Assembly: GCA_902475245.1 (NCBI GenBank)
Contig: CABRYP010000002.1
Coordinates: forward strand, 76,188-140,187
Direction: 5' to 3'
Length of the DNA: 64,000 nucleotides
Source: an uncultured Collinsella sp.
Lineage (GTDB): Bacteria > Actinomycetota > Coriobacteriia > Coriobacteriales > Coriobacteriaceae
Shown one piece after another: positions 16,867 to 25,848 of this stretch; the first letter of the stretch is position 1; each line of letters opens with the position of its first letter. The position numbers and the translations under genes were made by a program. Under the pieces are notes generated by a model. That model had not been told where the DNA came from. It ran no database searches and saw only the letters and a program-made list of their open reading frames with translations.

Positions 16867-18200
16867 GACCTCTCGCCTCCAAACAGATCGGAGCGCGATT
16901 CCAGATAGGCATCCAGGGCCTTGAGGGCGCGGTCCGCGTAAGCCTGGTAACGATCGCGCTTGCTGCGACGCTTACCGTCCTCGAGCGGCGGCACAAGACC
17001 AAAGTTGACGTGCATGGGCTGGTAGCCCACCGTAGCCGGATCGGTCGCATACCCCACAAGCGCGCCCAGGGCGCCCACGCGCGGCAGCTCGACGCCCGCG
17101 GCCCCGATGGCCTCGGCATAGGTGTTGAGCGCAGCGAGCAGACCCGTCGCCACGGCCTCCATGTACCCCTCGGTACCAGTAATCTGACCGGCAAGACGCA
17201 CGCTCGTGCCGGGAACGGCAAAGGTGCCATCGAGCACGTGTGGCGCATCGACAAAGGTGTTGCGGTGCATGACGCCGTAGCGGAAGAACTCGGCGTTCTC
17301 CAGGCCGGGAACCATATGGAAGACGCGCTTCTGTTCGCCGAAGGTCAGGTTGGTCTGGAAGCCAACTAGGTTATAGGCGGTCTTCTCCTTGTTCTCGGCG
17401 CGCAGCTGAATTGCCGCCCAGGGACGGCGACCGGTGCGCGGGTCGGTGAGCCCGACGGGCTTCATGGCGCCAAAGCGGATGGCATCCTTGCCCGTGCGCG
17501 CAACCTCCTCGGCAGGCTGGCAGGCCTGGAACAGGTCCCCGCCCTCAAAATCCTTGAGCACCACGCGCTCGGCCGTTGTGAGCGCCTCGATAAAGGCCTC
17601 GTACTCTTCCTTGTTGAGCGGGGCATTCAGATAGTCGCCACTCCCCTGCTCCTCGTAGCGCGACTGCGAGAACAGCACGTCCATATCGAGCGTCGAGGCA
17701 TCGACAATCGGGGCGGCCGCGTCAAAGAACGCCAGGGCGTCACCACCGACAAGCTTCATGACCTCCTCGCTCAATGCCGGCGAGCACAAGGGACCCGCGG
17801 CGATAACCACATGACCCTCGGGGATCTGGGTGACCTCACCGTGGACGACCTCGATATTGGGGCGGGCGGCAACCTCGGCCTCGACGAGCTCGGAAAACTT
17901 GACGCGGTCGACCGCCAGGGCGCCGCCAGCGGGAACGGCCGCACGATGAGCGCAGTCGAGCAGCACCGAGCCCATGCGCTCGAGCTCGGCCTTCAGCAGG
18001 CCGGCGGCGGAATCGGGACGGGTCGACTTAAACGAATTGGAGCAGACGAGCTCCGCCAAGTGATCGGTATGGTGGGCAGGAGAGCTCACCTGCGGGCGCA
18101 TCTCGCACAGCTTTACGGCGAACCCGCGATCTGCCAGCTGAATCGCGCATTCCGATCCCGCCAGACCGCCACCGATAACCGTCACCTGATCAAACAGCAT
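16863..18200 (-). CDS. trmFO: Methylenetetrahydrofolate-tRNA-(uracil-5-)-methyltransferase TrmFO
   Basis: 445 residues. FAD-binding GGGLAGSECAIQLADRG opens the protein; the CEMRP, CSNSFKS and GALVGYATDP segments are characteristic of the family. It methylates U54 of tRNA using folate and FADH2, the alternative to TrmA. ATG 18200 follows AAAGG; an in-frame TTG two codons earlier is less likely. It overlaps the proposed xerC start and follows dprA by 14 bp. Confidence 0.96.
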   Translation of the reverse strand: MLFDQVTVIGGGLAGSECAIQLADRGFAVKLCEMRPQVSSPAHHTDHLAELVCSNSFKSTRPDSAAGLLKAELERMGSVLLDCAHRAAVPAGGALAVDRVKFSELVEAEVAARPNIEVVHGEVTQIPEGHVVIAAGPLCSPALSEEVMKLVGGDALAFFDAAAPIVDASTLDMDVLFSQSRYEEQGSGDYLNAPLNKEEYEAFIEALTTAERVVLKDFEGGDLFQACQPAEEVARTGKDAIRFGAMKPVGLTDPRTGRRPWAAIQLRAENKEKTAYNLVGFQTNLTFGEQKRVFHMVPGLENAEFFRYGVMHRNTFVDAPHVLDGTFAVPGTSVRLAGQITGTEGYMEAVATGLLAALNTYAEAIGAAGVELPRVGALGALVGYATDPATVGYQPMHVNFGLVPPLEDGKRRSKRDRYQAYADRALKALDAYLESRSDLFGGERS

Positions 18201-18214
18201 CTGCAAACACCTTT

Positions 18215-19147
18215 CTAATTGACACGTTTTCCATTGTGACCGAAGGGCGTCTGGGCGTGAAGGGCAAACTTGGAGGGCGCATACCTTCCATCCATCATGC
18301 GCTCGATGAGGCCCTCGAGCTCGAGCGAGCCCAGGAGCTTGAGCACACCGACGGCATCGAGGGAGACGAGTGTGGCGATGTCTTCAACCTTGAGCGGCGA
18401 GGCGATGAGGGCATGCATCACAGTCTGCTGTGTGGCATCCAGGTCGGCGATGCCGGGCGCATCGGGACGCGAATAGCGCAGGGTACCGTAGATTCGAGAG
18501 ATGGCCATCTCGATGGACTCCTCGTCAATAATGCAGCAGGCCCCGTTGGCAATGAGGTAGTTGGTCCCGCGCGACTCGGGCGACAAAATGGAGCCCGGTA
18601 CCGCAAGCAGTTCGCGCCCCAGGTCCATGGCGGCCTCCGCCGTCGAGAACGTGCCCGAAGGCATGCCGGCCTCCGACACGAAGAGCGCCTGCGAAAGCGC
18701 GGCAATCACCCGGTTACGCCGCGGAAAGGCAAACTTACGCGGCCCCATGCCCCAAGGCGAGATGGACACGACCGCACCGCCCGTATCGATCGTGCGCGCG
18801 ATAAGCCCCGCACTCGAACGCGGGTAGACCACGTCGGCGCCCGTACCCAAAACCAAGACGTGCCTGCCCCCGGCGTTGACCGCGGCCCAACCCGAGGCCT
18901 GGTCGCAGCCGACCGCACCGCCCGAGACCACCGTCACCCCCGCCTCGACCGCAACTTTCGCGGCCAGCTCTGCCACGGCAAGGCCGTACGGCGAGGCCTT
19001 GCGCGCACCGATAATCGAGAGCGCCGGCGTCGAGAGCACCTCCGGGTCGCCACGGACGAACAACGTCTGCGGCACATCGGAAAGTTCCAGAACAGTAGCG
19101 GGAAACAGCCCATCACCGGGATGCAGTTCGTAGCGGACCTCACCCAT
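18215..19147 (-). CDS. dprA: DNA-processing protein DprA (Smf)
   Basis: About 310 residues. The Rossmann-like DNA-binding core has IGARKASPYG, SGGAVGCD, VLGTGADVVYP, FPRRNRVIAALSQ and the ESRGTNYLIANGA region. A C-terminal winged-helix domain (about 240-295) follows. DprA loads RecA on incoming single-stranded DNA in transformation. ATG 19147 shares one base with the comM stop (TGATG) and has GGAGG upstream. The frame runs further upstream, but that part is only comM in another frame. With comM next door, this suggests DNA-uptake processing, although no uptake machinery is in the window. Confidence 0.93.
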   Translation of the reverse strand: MGEVRYELHPGDGLFPATVLELSDVPQTLFVRGDPEVLSTPALSIIGARKASPYGLAVAELAAKVAVEAGVTVVSGGAVGCDQASGWAAVNAGGRHVLVLGTGADVVYPRSSAGLIARTIDTGGAVVSISPWGMGPRKFAFPRRNRVIAALSQALFVSEAGMPSGTFSTAEAAMDLGRELLAVPGSILSPESRGTNYLIANGACCIIDEESIEMAISRIYGTLRYSRPDAPGIADLDATQQTVMHALIASPLKVEDIATLVSLDAVGVLKLLGSLELEGLIERMMDGRYAPSKFALHAQTPFGHNGKRVN

Positions 19148-20670
19148 CACTGATCCCTCCTTCCCTGATACATCGCGGCCTCGAGCACGTGGTCTTGCGT
19201 CACCCGCTCGCTTTCTGCGACATCGGCAATCGTGCGCGCGATGCGAACCAGGCGCACGATGCCGCGCCCCGTGAGATGAGTGCGTTTCGACAGGCCAAGT
19301 ACGCATTTCTCGGCGGCCTCGTCGAGTGCAAAGGTCGACACGACGCCGTCAATGGACCGTGACTCATCGTGCTCGGCCTCGGCATCCGCATCGTCCATAT
19401 GGGTCTCGCGCCAGGCACGAAAAGCCCGACCGCGGACAACGTAGTCGCGCAGCTCGGCCGACGACATACCCTCGGCGCCCTCGATAATCACCTGCGGATC
19501 GGGGCGGGTCACGTCGAGCATCAGGTCGATGCGGTCGGCCAAGGGACCGCGCAGCTTGGACCGATAGCGCTCGACCATCGATGCCGAGCAACGACACGGA
19601 ACCTCGCGATCGCCCAAAAAACCGCAGGGGCAGGGATTGCTCGCCGCAAGCAGCTGAAAGCGCGAGGGAAACGTGAAGGCGCCGTCGACGCGCACGATCC
19701 TGACATAGCCGCGCTCGATAGGCTGACGAAGCGTCTGCAGCACACCGGTGGGAAACTCGGCAAGCTCGTCCAAAAAGAGCACGCCGCCATGGGCAAGGCT
19801 GATCTCGCCCGGATGCACCGGGCGCCCTCCGCCAATAAGGCCCGCAGTCGAAATGCTGTGATGGGGACTACGAAACGGCCGATGCCCCGCAAGCAGGCCA
19901 TTGATGTTCTCATCCAAGACCGAATGAATGCAAAGCGCCTCCTGCTGATCCTCGACGGAAAGCTCGGGCAAGATACCCGTCATGCGGCGCGCAAGCATGG
20001 TCTTGCCCGATCCCGGAGACCCAATCATAAGCAAGCCCAGCTCCCCTGCCGCCGCAAGCGCTATGCCGCGCTTGGCGACCTCCTGCCCCAACACGTCGGC
20101 ATAATCGAGCTCGGGCTCAAAGGTGGCCTCGAGCACTTCAGAATCCAGATAGTGCCGAGCTGCCTCGCCCATACCGCGGGCAAGCTGCGACAGATGATCG
20201 ATAAAACCGCAATCGACCCCCGCAAGCGGAACATGCTGGTCGGACCTGCCGGCGATAAAAGACAACCCCATGTCGCGAGCCAGCAGCTGAAACGCCACTT
20301 CGCCCTTGACGGGAAGCACCGTGCCATCCAAGCCGAGCTCGCCGGCAATGAGGCGGCGGTCGAGATTGTCGCGGGGAATCTGCCCGTCGGCCGCAAGCAC
20401 CGCGATGGCTATTGGCAGGTCAAAGCCGCTACCGGTCTTTCGGATATCGCCCGGCGCCAGATTGACCGTAATACCCGAACGCGGGATCTCGAATCCGGCA
20501 GAGCGCATCGCGCAGCGAATGCGCCCGCGCGACTCCATCACTTCCATGCTCGGGATGCCGAGCATCTGAATGCCCGGGATACCGCCCGCAAGCGATACCT
20601 CGACCGTGACGGGAATCGCCTCAACGCCGCGGATACAGGCTGCGTGAACGGCAAACGTTTCGAACGCCAT
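19147..20670 (-). CDS. comM: YifB/ComM family Mg-chelatase-like AAA+ ATPase
   Basis: 507 residues. N-terminal Lon-like S5 domain (about 20-140), then an AAA+ domain with Walker A GSPGSGKTMLARR near 215, Walker B VLFLDELAEF near 290, the zinc-like CPCGFLGD cluster near 350, and the C-terminal Mg_chelatase_C domain. ComM is a hexameric branch-migration helicase that promotes integration of transformed DNA. ATG 20670 overlaps the yraN stop as TGATG, so coupling is tight. Confidence 0.94.
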   Translation of the reverse strand: MAFETFAVHAACIRGVEAIPVTVEVSLAGGIPGIQMLGIPSMEVMESRGRIRCAMRSAGFEIPRSGITVNLAPGDIRKTGSGFDLPIAIAVLAADGQIPRDNLDRRLIAGELGLDGTVLPVKGEVAFQLLARDMGLSFIAGRSDQHVPLAGVDCGFIDHLSQLARGMGEAARHYLDSEVLEATFEPELDYADVLGQEVAKRGIALAAAGELGLLMIGSPGSGKTMLARRMTGILPELSVEDQQEALCIHSVLDENINGLLAGHRPFRSPHHSISTAGLIGGGRPVHPGEISLAHGGVLFLDELAEFPTGVLQTLRQPIERGYVRIVRVDGAFTFPSRFQLLAASNPCPCGFLGDREVPCRCSASMVERYRSKLRGPLADRIDLMLDVTRPDPQVIIEGAEGMSSAELRDYVVRGRAFRAWRETHMDDADAEAEHDESRSIDGVVSTFALDEAAEKCVLGLSKRTHLTGRGIVRLVRIARTIADVAESERVTQDHVLEAAMYQGRRDQ

Positions 20671-21155
20671 CACGACACCTGCCAATCGAACGCATTGTAC
20701 TGGTGCTCGATCTCGGCGATATGCCCGCCGCGAATGGTGACGCCCACGGCATCGAAGCGGATCGCCTTGAGCGGATAATGCTCCATAAGATAGCAACTCG
20801 CGATGCGACGATAGCGCCGCTGCTTTTGGGCGTTCACCGCTTCCTCGGGAAACACCCGCGTATCGCAATCCAGCGCAACACGCCTGGTCTTGACCTCGGC
20901 CATCACCACCACATCGTCGAGCTCGTCGAGCAGCACCAGGTCGGCCTCGCCCTCCGAGCATCGATAGCCTTGTTCCAGCAATGCATAGCCGCGCTCGTTA
21001 AAGTAATCGATTGCGATAAGCTCGCCCAGCATACCGAGCTCGCGAGGACTGAGCCCCTTGATAAACTCAGGCGTGATCGACCCGCAATCGAGCTCCCCCT
21101 CTTCCCAACGTTCCTTGAGCTGCTGCGTTTTGCTCATTTTGGCTGCGGCACACAT
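20670..21155 (-). CDS. yraN: UPF0102 family endonuclease-like protein YraN
   Basis: About 161 residues. The core has GELIAIDYFNERGYALLEQGYRC then EADLVLLDE and VMAEVKTR, the D-EVK pattern of the restriction-endonuclease-like fold. Function in cells is unsettled. ATG 21155 is chosen because AAAGGAG lies at good spacing; the frame continues upstream without family similarity. The roughly 40-residue N-terminal extension before the core is longer than in typical members. First gene of the tightly overlapping yraN-comM-dprA-trmFO-xerC series. Confidence 0.88.
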   Translation of the reverse strand: MCAAAKMSKTQQLKERWEEGELDCGSITPEFIKGLSPRELGMLGELIAIDYFNERGYALLEQGYRCSEGEADLVLLDELDDVVVMAEVKTRRVALDCDTRVFPEEAVNAQKQRRYRRIASCYLMEHYPLKAIRFDAVGVTIRGGHIAEIEHQYNAFDWQVS

Positions 21156-21259
21156 GGGGTCTCCTTTCCCACTCCCTGCATTGCCTCGATAATGAGGGCA
21201 GGTTTCACGCGGGTAAGTACCGGAAGCAAACCAAAAACCAACCAAATGCCGACAAATGA

Positions 21260-21295
21260 GGGGCCGCGCGCAACAATAGCGTTGCACACGGCCCC
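21260..21295 (-). terminator. Hairpin between rnhB and yraN
   Basis: A 15-bp stem with two G-U pairs (minus strand GGGGCCGTGTGCAAC / GTTGCGCGCGGCCCC). The following U-tract is weak (CATTTG), so it is a probable but not certain rnhB terminator. Confidence 0.55.
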
Positions 21296-21343
21296 TACCA
21301 GCAGGTTTATAGAACCCTTAAGGTCCCTGTCTCCACAATTGCC

Positions 21344-22132
21344 TTAAAAAAGGCGCTCAGTCTGCAGAAAGTTTCCGCAAAAGCTCACGCGGTGCAGCGG
21401 ACAAAGTCCATGTTTGCGAATGGCCTCGATGTGCTCGGGACTCGCATAGCCTTTCGATTCGGCCAAATGGTACTCGGGATACTCGGCATCGTACTCGACC
21501 ATCATCTCGTCACGCGTGACCTTTGCCATGATGGATGCCGCGGCGATACAGGCGATCTTGGCATCGCCCTTGACCACGTCGCGCTCATGGGGCACGGCGC
21601 CCAGGGGGTTACCGTCCATAAGCACGCAATCGGGCTCAAGCCCCGTATCTGCCACGGCGCCCGCGACAGCGGCTCGAATGGCGCGGGCCATGCCCATCTC
21701 ATCGATATCTGCGGGAGCGATATGGCAAAAGCCGATAGCAGTCGCCACCTCGGCAATCTTCACCGAGAGCAGCTCGCGGCGCGCCGGCGTGAGCTTTTTA
21801 GAATCGTTGATGCCCCAGATGCGCGGCTCCATCGGAAGACACACGGCACACACGGTCAAGGGACCCGCTACCGAGCCACGGCCCACCTCGTCGACACCCA
21901 CGACAACGCCATCACCACCGAGCTCTTGCATAAGCTCGTACATGCCGTTGACGCGCTCGCGTTCGGAAAGTTCCTTGGCATGGCGCTTAAGGGCACGTTC
22001 GCAAGCCTTGATCACCTGCAGGCGCGGATCCTCGCGATAATGCTCCACGAGGGCGGGAATCTCCTCGAACGTGGCGCTCGCCAGCTCGCCGGCAACCTGC
22101 GATGCCGAAACCGAGCTCGTCATATTGGCCAT
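21344..22132 (-). CDS. rnhB: Ribonuclease HII
   Basis: About 262 residues. The RNase HII core has GVDEVGRGSVAGP (catalytic Asp-Glu), INDSKKL, VLMDGN and ASIMAKVTRD, with the C-terminal CPLHRVSF region. It removes ribonucleotides from DNA-RNA hybrids. The N-terminal stretch of about 75 helical residues before the core is family-typical in Gram-positives. ATG 22132 follows AAGGAGG. Confidence 0.96.
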   Translation of the reverse strand: MANMTSSVSASQVAGELASATFEEIPALVEHYREDPRLQVIKACERALKRHAKELSERERVNGMYELMQELGGDGVVVGVDEVGRGSVAGPLTVCAVCLPMEPRIWGINDSKKLTPARRELLSVKIAEVATAIGFCHIAPADIDEMGMARAIRAAVAGAVADTGLEPDCVLMDGNPLGAVPHERDVVKGDAKIACIAAASIMAKVTRDEMMVEYDAEYPEYHLAESKGYASPEHIEAIRKHGLCPLHRVSFCGNFLQTERLF

Positions 22133-22161
22133 ACCAGGCCCTCCTTGCATGCAAATCAGAT

Positions 22162-22191
22162 AAAAAGAAGGGCCACCCGAAGGTGGCCCTT
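22162..22191 (-). terminator. Intrinsic terminator of rplS
   Basis: Minus-strand AAGGGCCACC / GGTGGCCCTT followed by CTTTTT. Confidence 0.9.
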
Positions 22192-22225
22192 GTGTCCAAA
22201 CGAGTGGACGGACGCTGCGATCTTC

Positions 22226-22567
22226 TTAGCGCTTCTCGGGGATGCGAGCAGCCTTGCCCACCTTGTCGCGGAGGTAGTACAGCTTGGCTCGACGGACGCG
22301 ACCATGACGAACGACCTCGAGCTTGGCGATCTTGGGGCTGTGAAGCGGGAAGGTACGCTCAACACCGACACCGAAGGAAATCTTGCGGACGGTGAAGGTC
22401 TCGCGGGCACCGGCGCCGGCCATGCGGATGACGTCGCCCTGGAAGACCTGGATGCGCTCGCGGTCGCCTTCCTTAATGCGGTAGTGAACCTTGACGTTGT
22501 CGGCAACGCGAACCTGAGGAATGTCCTCGCGGATCTGCTGACGCTCGATTGCGCGGATGTAATCCAT
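22226..22567 (-). CDS. rplS: 50S ribosomal protein L19
   Basis: 113 residues, typical length. It shows the L19 hallmarks FQGDVIRMAGAGARETFTVRK and GVGVERTFPLHSPKI, ending in RRAKLYYLRD. It sits at the 30S-50S interface. ATG 22567 is preferred over an in-frame TTG two codons upstream. Unlike in Bacillus it is not joined to trmD: it has its own promoter (22637-22664) and terminator. Confidence 0.97.
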   Translation of the reverse strand: MDYIRAIERQQIREDIPQVRVADNVKVHYRIKEGDRERIQVFQGDVIRMAGAGARETFTVRKISFGVGVERTFPLHSPKIAKLEVVRHGRVRRAKLYYLRDKVGKAARIPEKR

Positions 22568-22636
22568 GTGCAATTCCTTACTCTTCTAGAGGTGCCGTTC
22601 CACCTAGGCCGGCACGTAGTTGAACAAACGTATTCG

Positions 22637-22664
22637 AGTATACACGCGCGGGTTTCTGCTGCAA
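22637..22664 (-). promoter_or_regulatory. rplS promoter
   Basis: Minus-strand TTGCAG (22664-22659), 16-base spacer, TATACT (22642-22637), about 70 bases before the start codon. Confidence 0.75.
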
Positions 22665-22710
22665 GAACAATTTTTTACGCAGACAAAAAGACAAAACCCA
22701 CACATGATAA

Positions 22711-22739
22711 CCGCCCGCCTCACGAATGAGACGGGCGGC
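22711..22739 (-). terminator. Hairpin terminator of ppdK
   Basis: Minus-strand 11-bp stem CCGCCCGTCTC / GAGGCGGGCGG with one G-U pair. The U-tract is poor, so its efficiency is uncertain. Confidence 0.6.
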
Positions 22740-22776
22740 GTGAAGGGGGCTACGCTAGGCGCCCAAACCCAAAACG

Positions 22777-25527
22777 TTAGACGGAACGCTTGGCCTCGAG
22801 CTTGGCCTGGGCGGCAGCCAGGCGCGCGAGGGGCACGCGATAGGGCGAACAGGACACGTAGTCCACGTCGGCCACGTTAAACAAGGCCTTGATGGACTTG
22901 GGGTCGCCGCCGTGCTCACCGCACACGCCAAAGTGCATGTCGGGGTTGGTGGCGCGACCTTTCTCGACAGCCATGCGCACGAGCTCCAGCACCGCCGAGT
23001 CGATGGTCTCGAAGGGGTTGTCCTTCAAGATCTTCTTGTGCAGGTACAGCGGGATGAACTTGGCCTCGGCGTCGTCGCGCGAGAAACCGAAGGTCGTCTG
23101 GGTAAGGTCGTTGGTACCAAAGCAGAAGAAGTCAGCGTACTTCGCGATCTCATCGGCGACCATGCAGGCGCGCGGCAGCTCGAGCATCGTGCCCACGGGA
23201 ATGTTGAGCTCGACGCCCTCCTCGGCGGAAACCTCGGCGATCACGCGCTCGATGACCTCGCGGATCTGGACATGCTCAGCCGTGATGGAGACGAGCGGAA
23301 CCATAATCTCGGGACGCGGGTCGACGCCCTCCTTGATAAGGCGGGCGGCAGCCGTGGCGACGGCGCGAACCTGCATGAGCGGCAGGTCACCAAAGACGAC
23401 GGACAGGCGCACGCCGCGCAAGCCGAGCATCGGATTGGACTCGACCATGCCGTCGATGCGACGTAGGCGGGCACGCAAGGCGGCAAGCTCTTCCTCGCCG
23501 GCGCCAGCGGCTTCCTTCTTGGTGATGGCGACCTCGAGCTCGCGAGGATTATCCAAGAACTCATGCAGCGGAGGATCGAGCAGACGAACGACTACATCGC
23601 GACCGGACATGGTCTTGAACATCGCCAGGAAGTCCTCCGTCTGGACCTTGAGCAGATCGGCGAGGGCCTGCTGCTTCACGGCCTCGTCGTCGGACAGGAT
23701 GAAGCTCTGGATAATGTTCTTGCGATCGCCCAGGAACATATGCTCGGTGCGGCATAGGCCGATGGCCTCGGCGCCAAACTCGAGCGCGAGCGCGGCGTCC
23801 TCGGGGTTATCGGCGTTGACGCGTACGTGGTTGGCGTGGTCACAGGTCTCGTCCAGACGAATCTCGTCAGCCCAGGACAGGATGGTGTCCAGATCGCCGG
23901 TGAGCTCGGCCGAAACCAGATCAACGGCGCCATCGACGACGATACCCTGGGTGCCGTCGATGGAGATGACATCACCCTCGCGCAGCACGCGGTCGCTGCC
24001 CTCGATGCGCACGACCTTCTCGGCGGCGTCGATGTGGAAGCGCTCGACGCCGCAGACGCAGGGCGTACCCATACCGCGGGCGATAACGGCGGCATGGCTC
24101 GTCTTGCCACCGTGGCTGGTCAGGATGCCCTCGGCGGCGACCATGCCCTTCAGGTCATCGGGGTTGGTCTCCCAGCGAACCAGAATGACCTTGTGACCCT
24201 CGTTGGCGCGCGCGACGGCATCGTCGCTCGAGAACACGACCTCGCCCACGGCGGCACCAGGGCTGGCATTGAGGCCGGTAGCAAGTGCCTCGTACATCTT
24301 AGACGCGTCGAACTGCGGATGCAGGAGCTGGTCGAGTTGTGCTGGGTCGATGCGGCTGACGGCCTCCTCGCGAGTGATCAGGCCCTCCTCAACCATCTCG
24401 ATGGCAATGCGCAGGGCGGCGGTGGCGGTACGCTTGCCCACGCGGGTCTGGAGCATCCAGAGCTTGCCCTGCTCGATGGTGAACTCGATATCGCACATAT
24501 CGCGATAATGATCCTCAAGTGTCAGGAACACGCGCTCGAGCTCCTCGCCTGCGGACTCGAGGCCCGGAGTGGTCTTGAGATCGGCGATGGGCTCGGTGTT
24601 GCGAATGCCGGCGACGACGTCCTCGCCCTGGGCGTTGACCAAGAAGTCGCCGTAGAACTCCTTGGTGCCGTCGGCCGGGTTGCGCGTAAAGGCGACGCCG
24701 GTCGCAGAGGTCTCGCCCTTGTTGCCAAAGGCCATGGCCTGGACGTTGACGGCGGTGCCGAGTTCGTCGGAAATGCCATGCTGCTTGCGGTAGATGCAGG
24801 CGCGCTCGTTCATCCAGCTGCCAAAGACGGCCTGGATGGCAAGGCGCAGCTGGAGCTCCGGGTCGTGCGGGAAGACGGGCTTGCCATCGACGACCTCGAG
24901 CTCGGGATACAGGACGGCCTCGACGTTCTCGGAGAAGATGCCCTTGAAGGTCTCCACGAGCTCCTGAAGGTCCTCGGCCGAAAGCTCGGAGTCGACACGG
25001 ACGTCGGCGACCAGACGAGCCTGGGTCAGCGCGTTCTCGAACAGGTCGGCGTCGACACTCATAACGACGTTGGAGAACATCTGGATAAAGCGGCGGTAGC
25101 TATCCCAGGCAAAACGCGGATTTTGCGTCTGGGCAATGAGACCCTGAACGGAGTCGTCGTTGAGGCCCAAGTTGAGGACCGTGTCCATCATGCCGGGCAT
25201 GGAAAATGGAGCTCCCGAGCGAACCGACACGAGCAGCGGATCGGAGGCGTCGCCGAGCTTTTTGCCGCAGCGGACCTCGAGGTCGGCCTCGGCGGCAACG
25301 ATTTCATCGAGTGCGCCTTCGGGCCACACGTTGCCGGCACCGGAGTACTCGACACAGGTCTGGCAGGTAATGGTAAAGCCACCGGGAACCGGCAGGCCGA
25401 TGCGGCTCATCTCGGCAAGGTTTGCGCCCTTGCCGCCAAGCACGAAGTTCATGGACTTATCGCCCTCAGTGACACAGGTGCCCTGGGCGTCGGTTCCAAA
25501 ACGGTAAACCCTCTTGCAATCGCTCAC
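22777..25527 (-). CDS. ppdK: Pyruvate, phosphate dikinase
   Basis: 916 residues, normal length. N-terminal ATP-grasp domain (GGKGANLAEM near 33), central phosphohistidine domain with catalytic His near 478 (GGKTSHAAVIARGMG), and a C-terminal TIM barrel with the VCGEHGGDP cysteine near 872. It interconverts pyruvate, ATP and Pi with PEP, AMP and PPi. In fermenters it can run in either direction, using PPi for glycolysis or supplying PEP. It starts at GTG 25527 with AGGGGAAG upstream. Its regulator PDRP is immediately upstream, and phased repeats lie before the promoter. Confidence 0.97.
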   Translation of the reverse strand: MSDCKRVYRFGTDAQGTCVTEGDKSMNFVLGGKGANLAEMSRIGLPVPGGFTITCQTCVEYSGAGNVWPEGALDEIVAAEADLEVRCGKKLGDASDPLLVSVRSGAPFSMPGMMDTVLNLGLNDDSVQGLIAQTQNPRFAWDSYRRFIQMFSNVVMSVDADLFENALTQARLVADVRVDSELSAEDLQELVETFKGIFSENVEAVLYPELEVVDGKPVFPHDPELQLRLAIQAVFGSWMNERACIYRKQHGISDELGTAVNVQAMAFGNKGETSATGVAFTRNPADGTKEFYGDFLVNAQGEDVVAGIRNTEPIADLKTTPGLESAGEELERVFLTLEDHYRDMCDIEFTIEQGKLWMLQTRVGKRTATAALRIAIEMVEEGLITREEAVSRIDPAQLDQLLHPQFDASKMYEALATGLNASPGAAVGEVVFSSDDAVARANEGHKVILVRWETNPDDLKGMVAAEGILTSHGGKTSHAAVIARGMGTPCVCGVERFHIDAAEKVVRIEGSDRVLREGDVISIDGTQGIVVDGAVDLVSAELTGDLDTILSWADEIRLDETCDHANHVRVNADNPEDAALALEFGAEAIGLCRTEHMFLGDRKNIIQSFILSDDEAVKQQALADLLKVQTEDFLAMFKTMSGRDVVVRLLDPPLHEFLDNPRELEVAITKKEAAGAGEEELAALRARLRRIDGMVESNPMLGLRGVRLSVVFGDLPLMQVRAVATAAARLIKEGVDPRPEIMVPLVSITAEHVQIREVIERVIAEVSAEEGVELNIPVGTMLELPRACMVADEIAKYADFFCFGTNDLTQTTFGFSRDDAEAKFIPLYLHKKILKDNPFETIDSAVLELVRMAVEKGRATNPDMHFGVCGEHGGDPKSIKALFNVADVDYVSCSPYRVPLARLAAAQAKLEAKRSV

Positions 25528-25649
25528 GATACTTCCCCTTCCATGCGCTCTCGCGCACGACCGTGGTGACGAATCGACCCGCCGGATGCGGGCCGTGAGG
25601 GTACTATACGGCGGGATTTAAAGGGGCTTGAGCAGAGGATACGAGGTTT

Positions 25650-25697
25650 GGTAAACGTGCTAAAACTAGCGGTAAACGGTAGGTAAAGGTGGTTACC
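25650..25697. promoter_or_regulatory. Helically phased GGTAAA-type repeats upstream of ppdK
   Basis: GGTAAACG at 25650-25657 and 25671-25678, GGTAAAGG at 25682-25689, and the inverted GGTTACC at 25691-25697. The three direct copies start 21 and 11 bases apart, close to two turns and one turn of the helix. They lie upstream of the ppdK -10, where an activator would bind. Regulator unknown. Confidence 0.45.
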
Positions 25698-25771
25698 TTA
25701 TGAAGATACCACTACAATAAACTAGCAGGTCAAACGCAAGTAATTTGCTAAATCGCTTTACCATAAATAGC

Positions 25772-25847
25772 TAATTTGGGACGGGGCTTTTTTAGCTACC
25801 CCCACACGAGCGTTCGACCCCGTCCCAGAAAAATCATCCCAGAAAGG
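25772..25847. repeat. Dispersed GGGACGGGG repeat element
   Basis: TGGGACGGGG (25777-25786) and its exact inverse CCCCGTCCCA (25818-25827) flank about 31 bases. The left side matches the repeat at 33843-33865 and the right side (CCCCGTCCCAGAAAAATCA) matches the arms of the palindrome at 59547-59622. CCAGAAAAATCATCCC is also found at 50885-50900. Confidence 0.65.
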
Positions 25848-25848
25848 A

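Larger units (their letters stand above)
25528..25848. other. Intergenic region between ppdK and PDRP (321 bp)
   Basis: It holds a -10-like TATAGT for ppdK (minus strand, 25608-25603, no clear -35), the GGTAAACG-type repeat array (25650-25697), and a dispersed GGGACGGGG/CCCCGTCCC repeat element (25772-25847). No reading frame looks real. Confidence 0.6.

Noticed and set aside
18215..19306. N-terminally longer DprA beginning at 19306
   Set aside because: The extra 50 or so residues lie inside comM and are not DprA-like; the ATG at 19147 overlaps the comM stop and has its own ribosome site.
23827..25569. Long open frame of 580 codons opposite ppdK
   Set aside because: Same cause as at adhE: a shadow of biased codons, with no recognisable domain.
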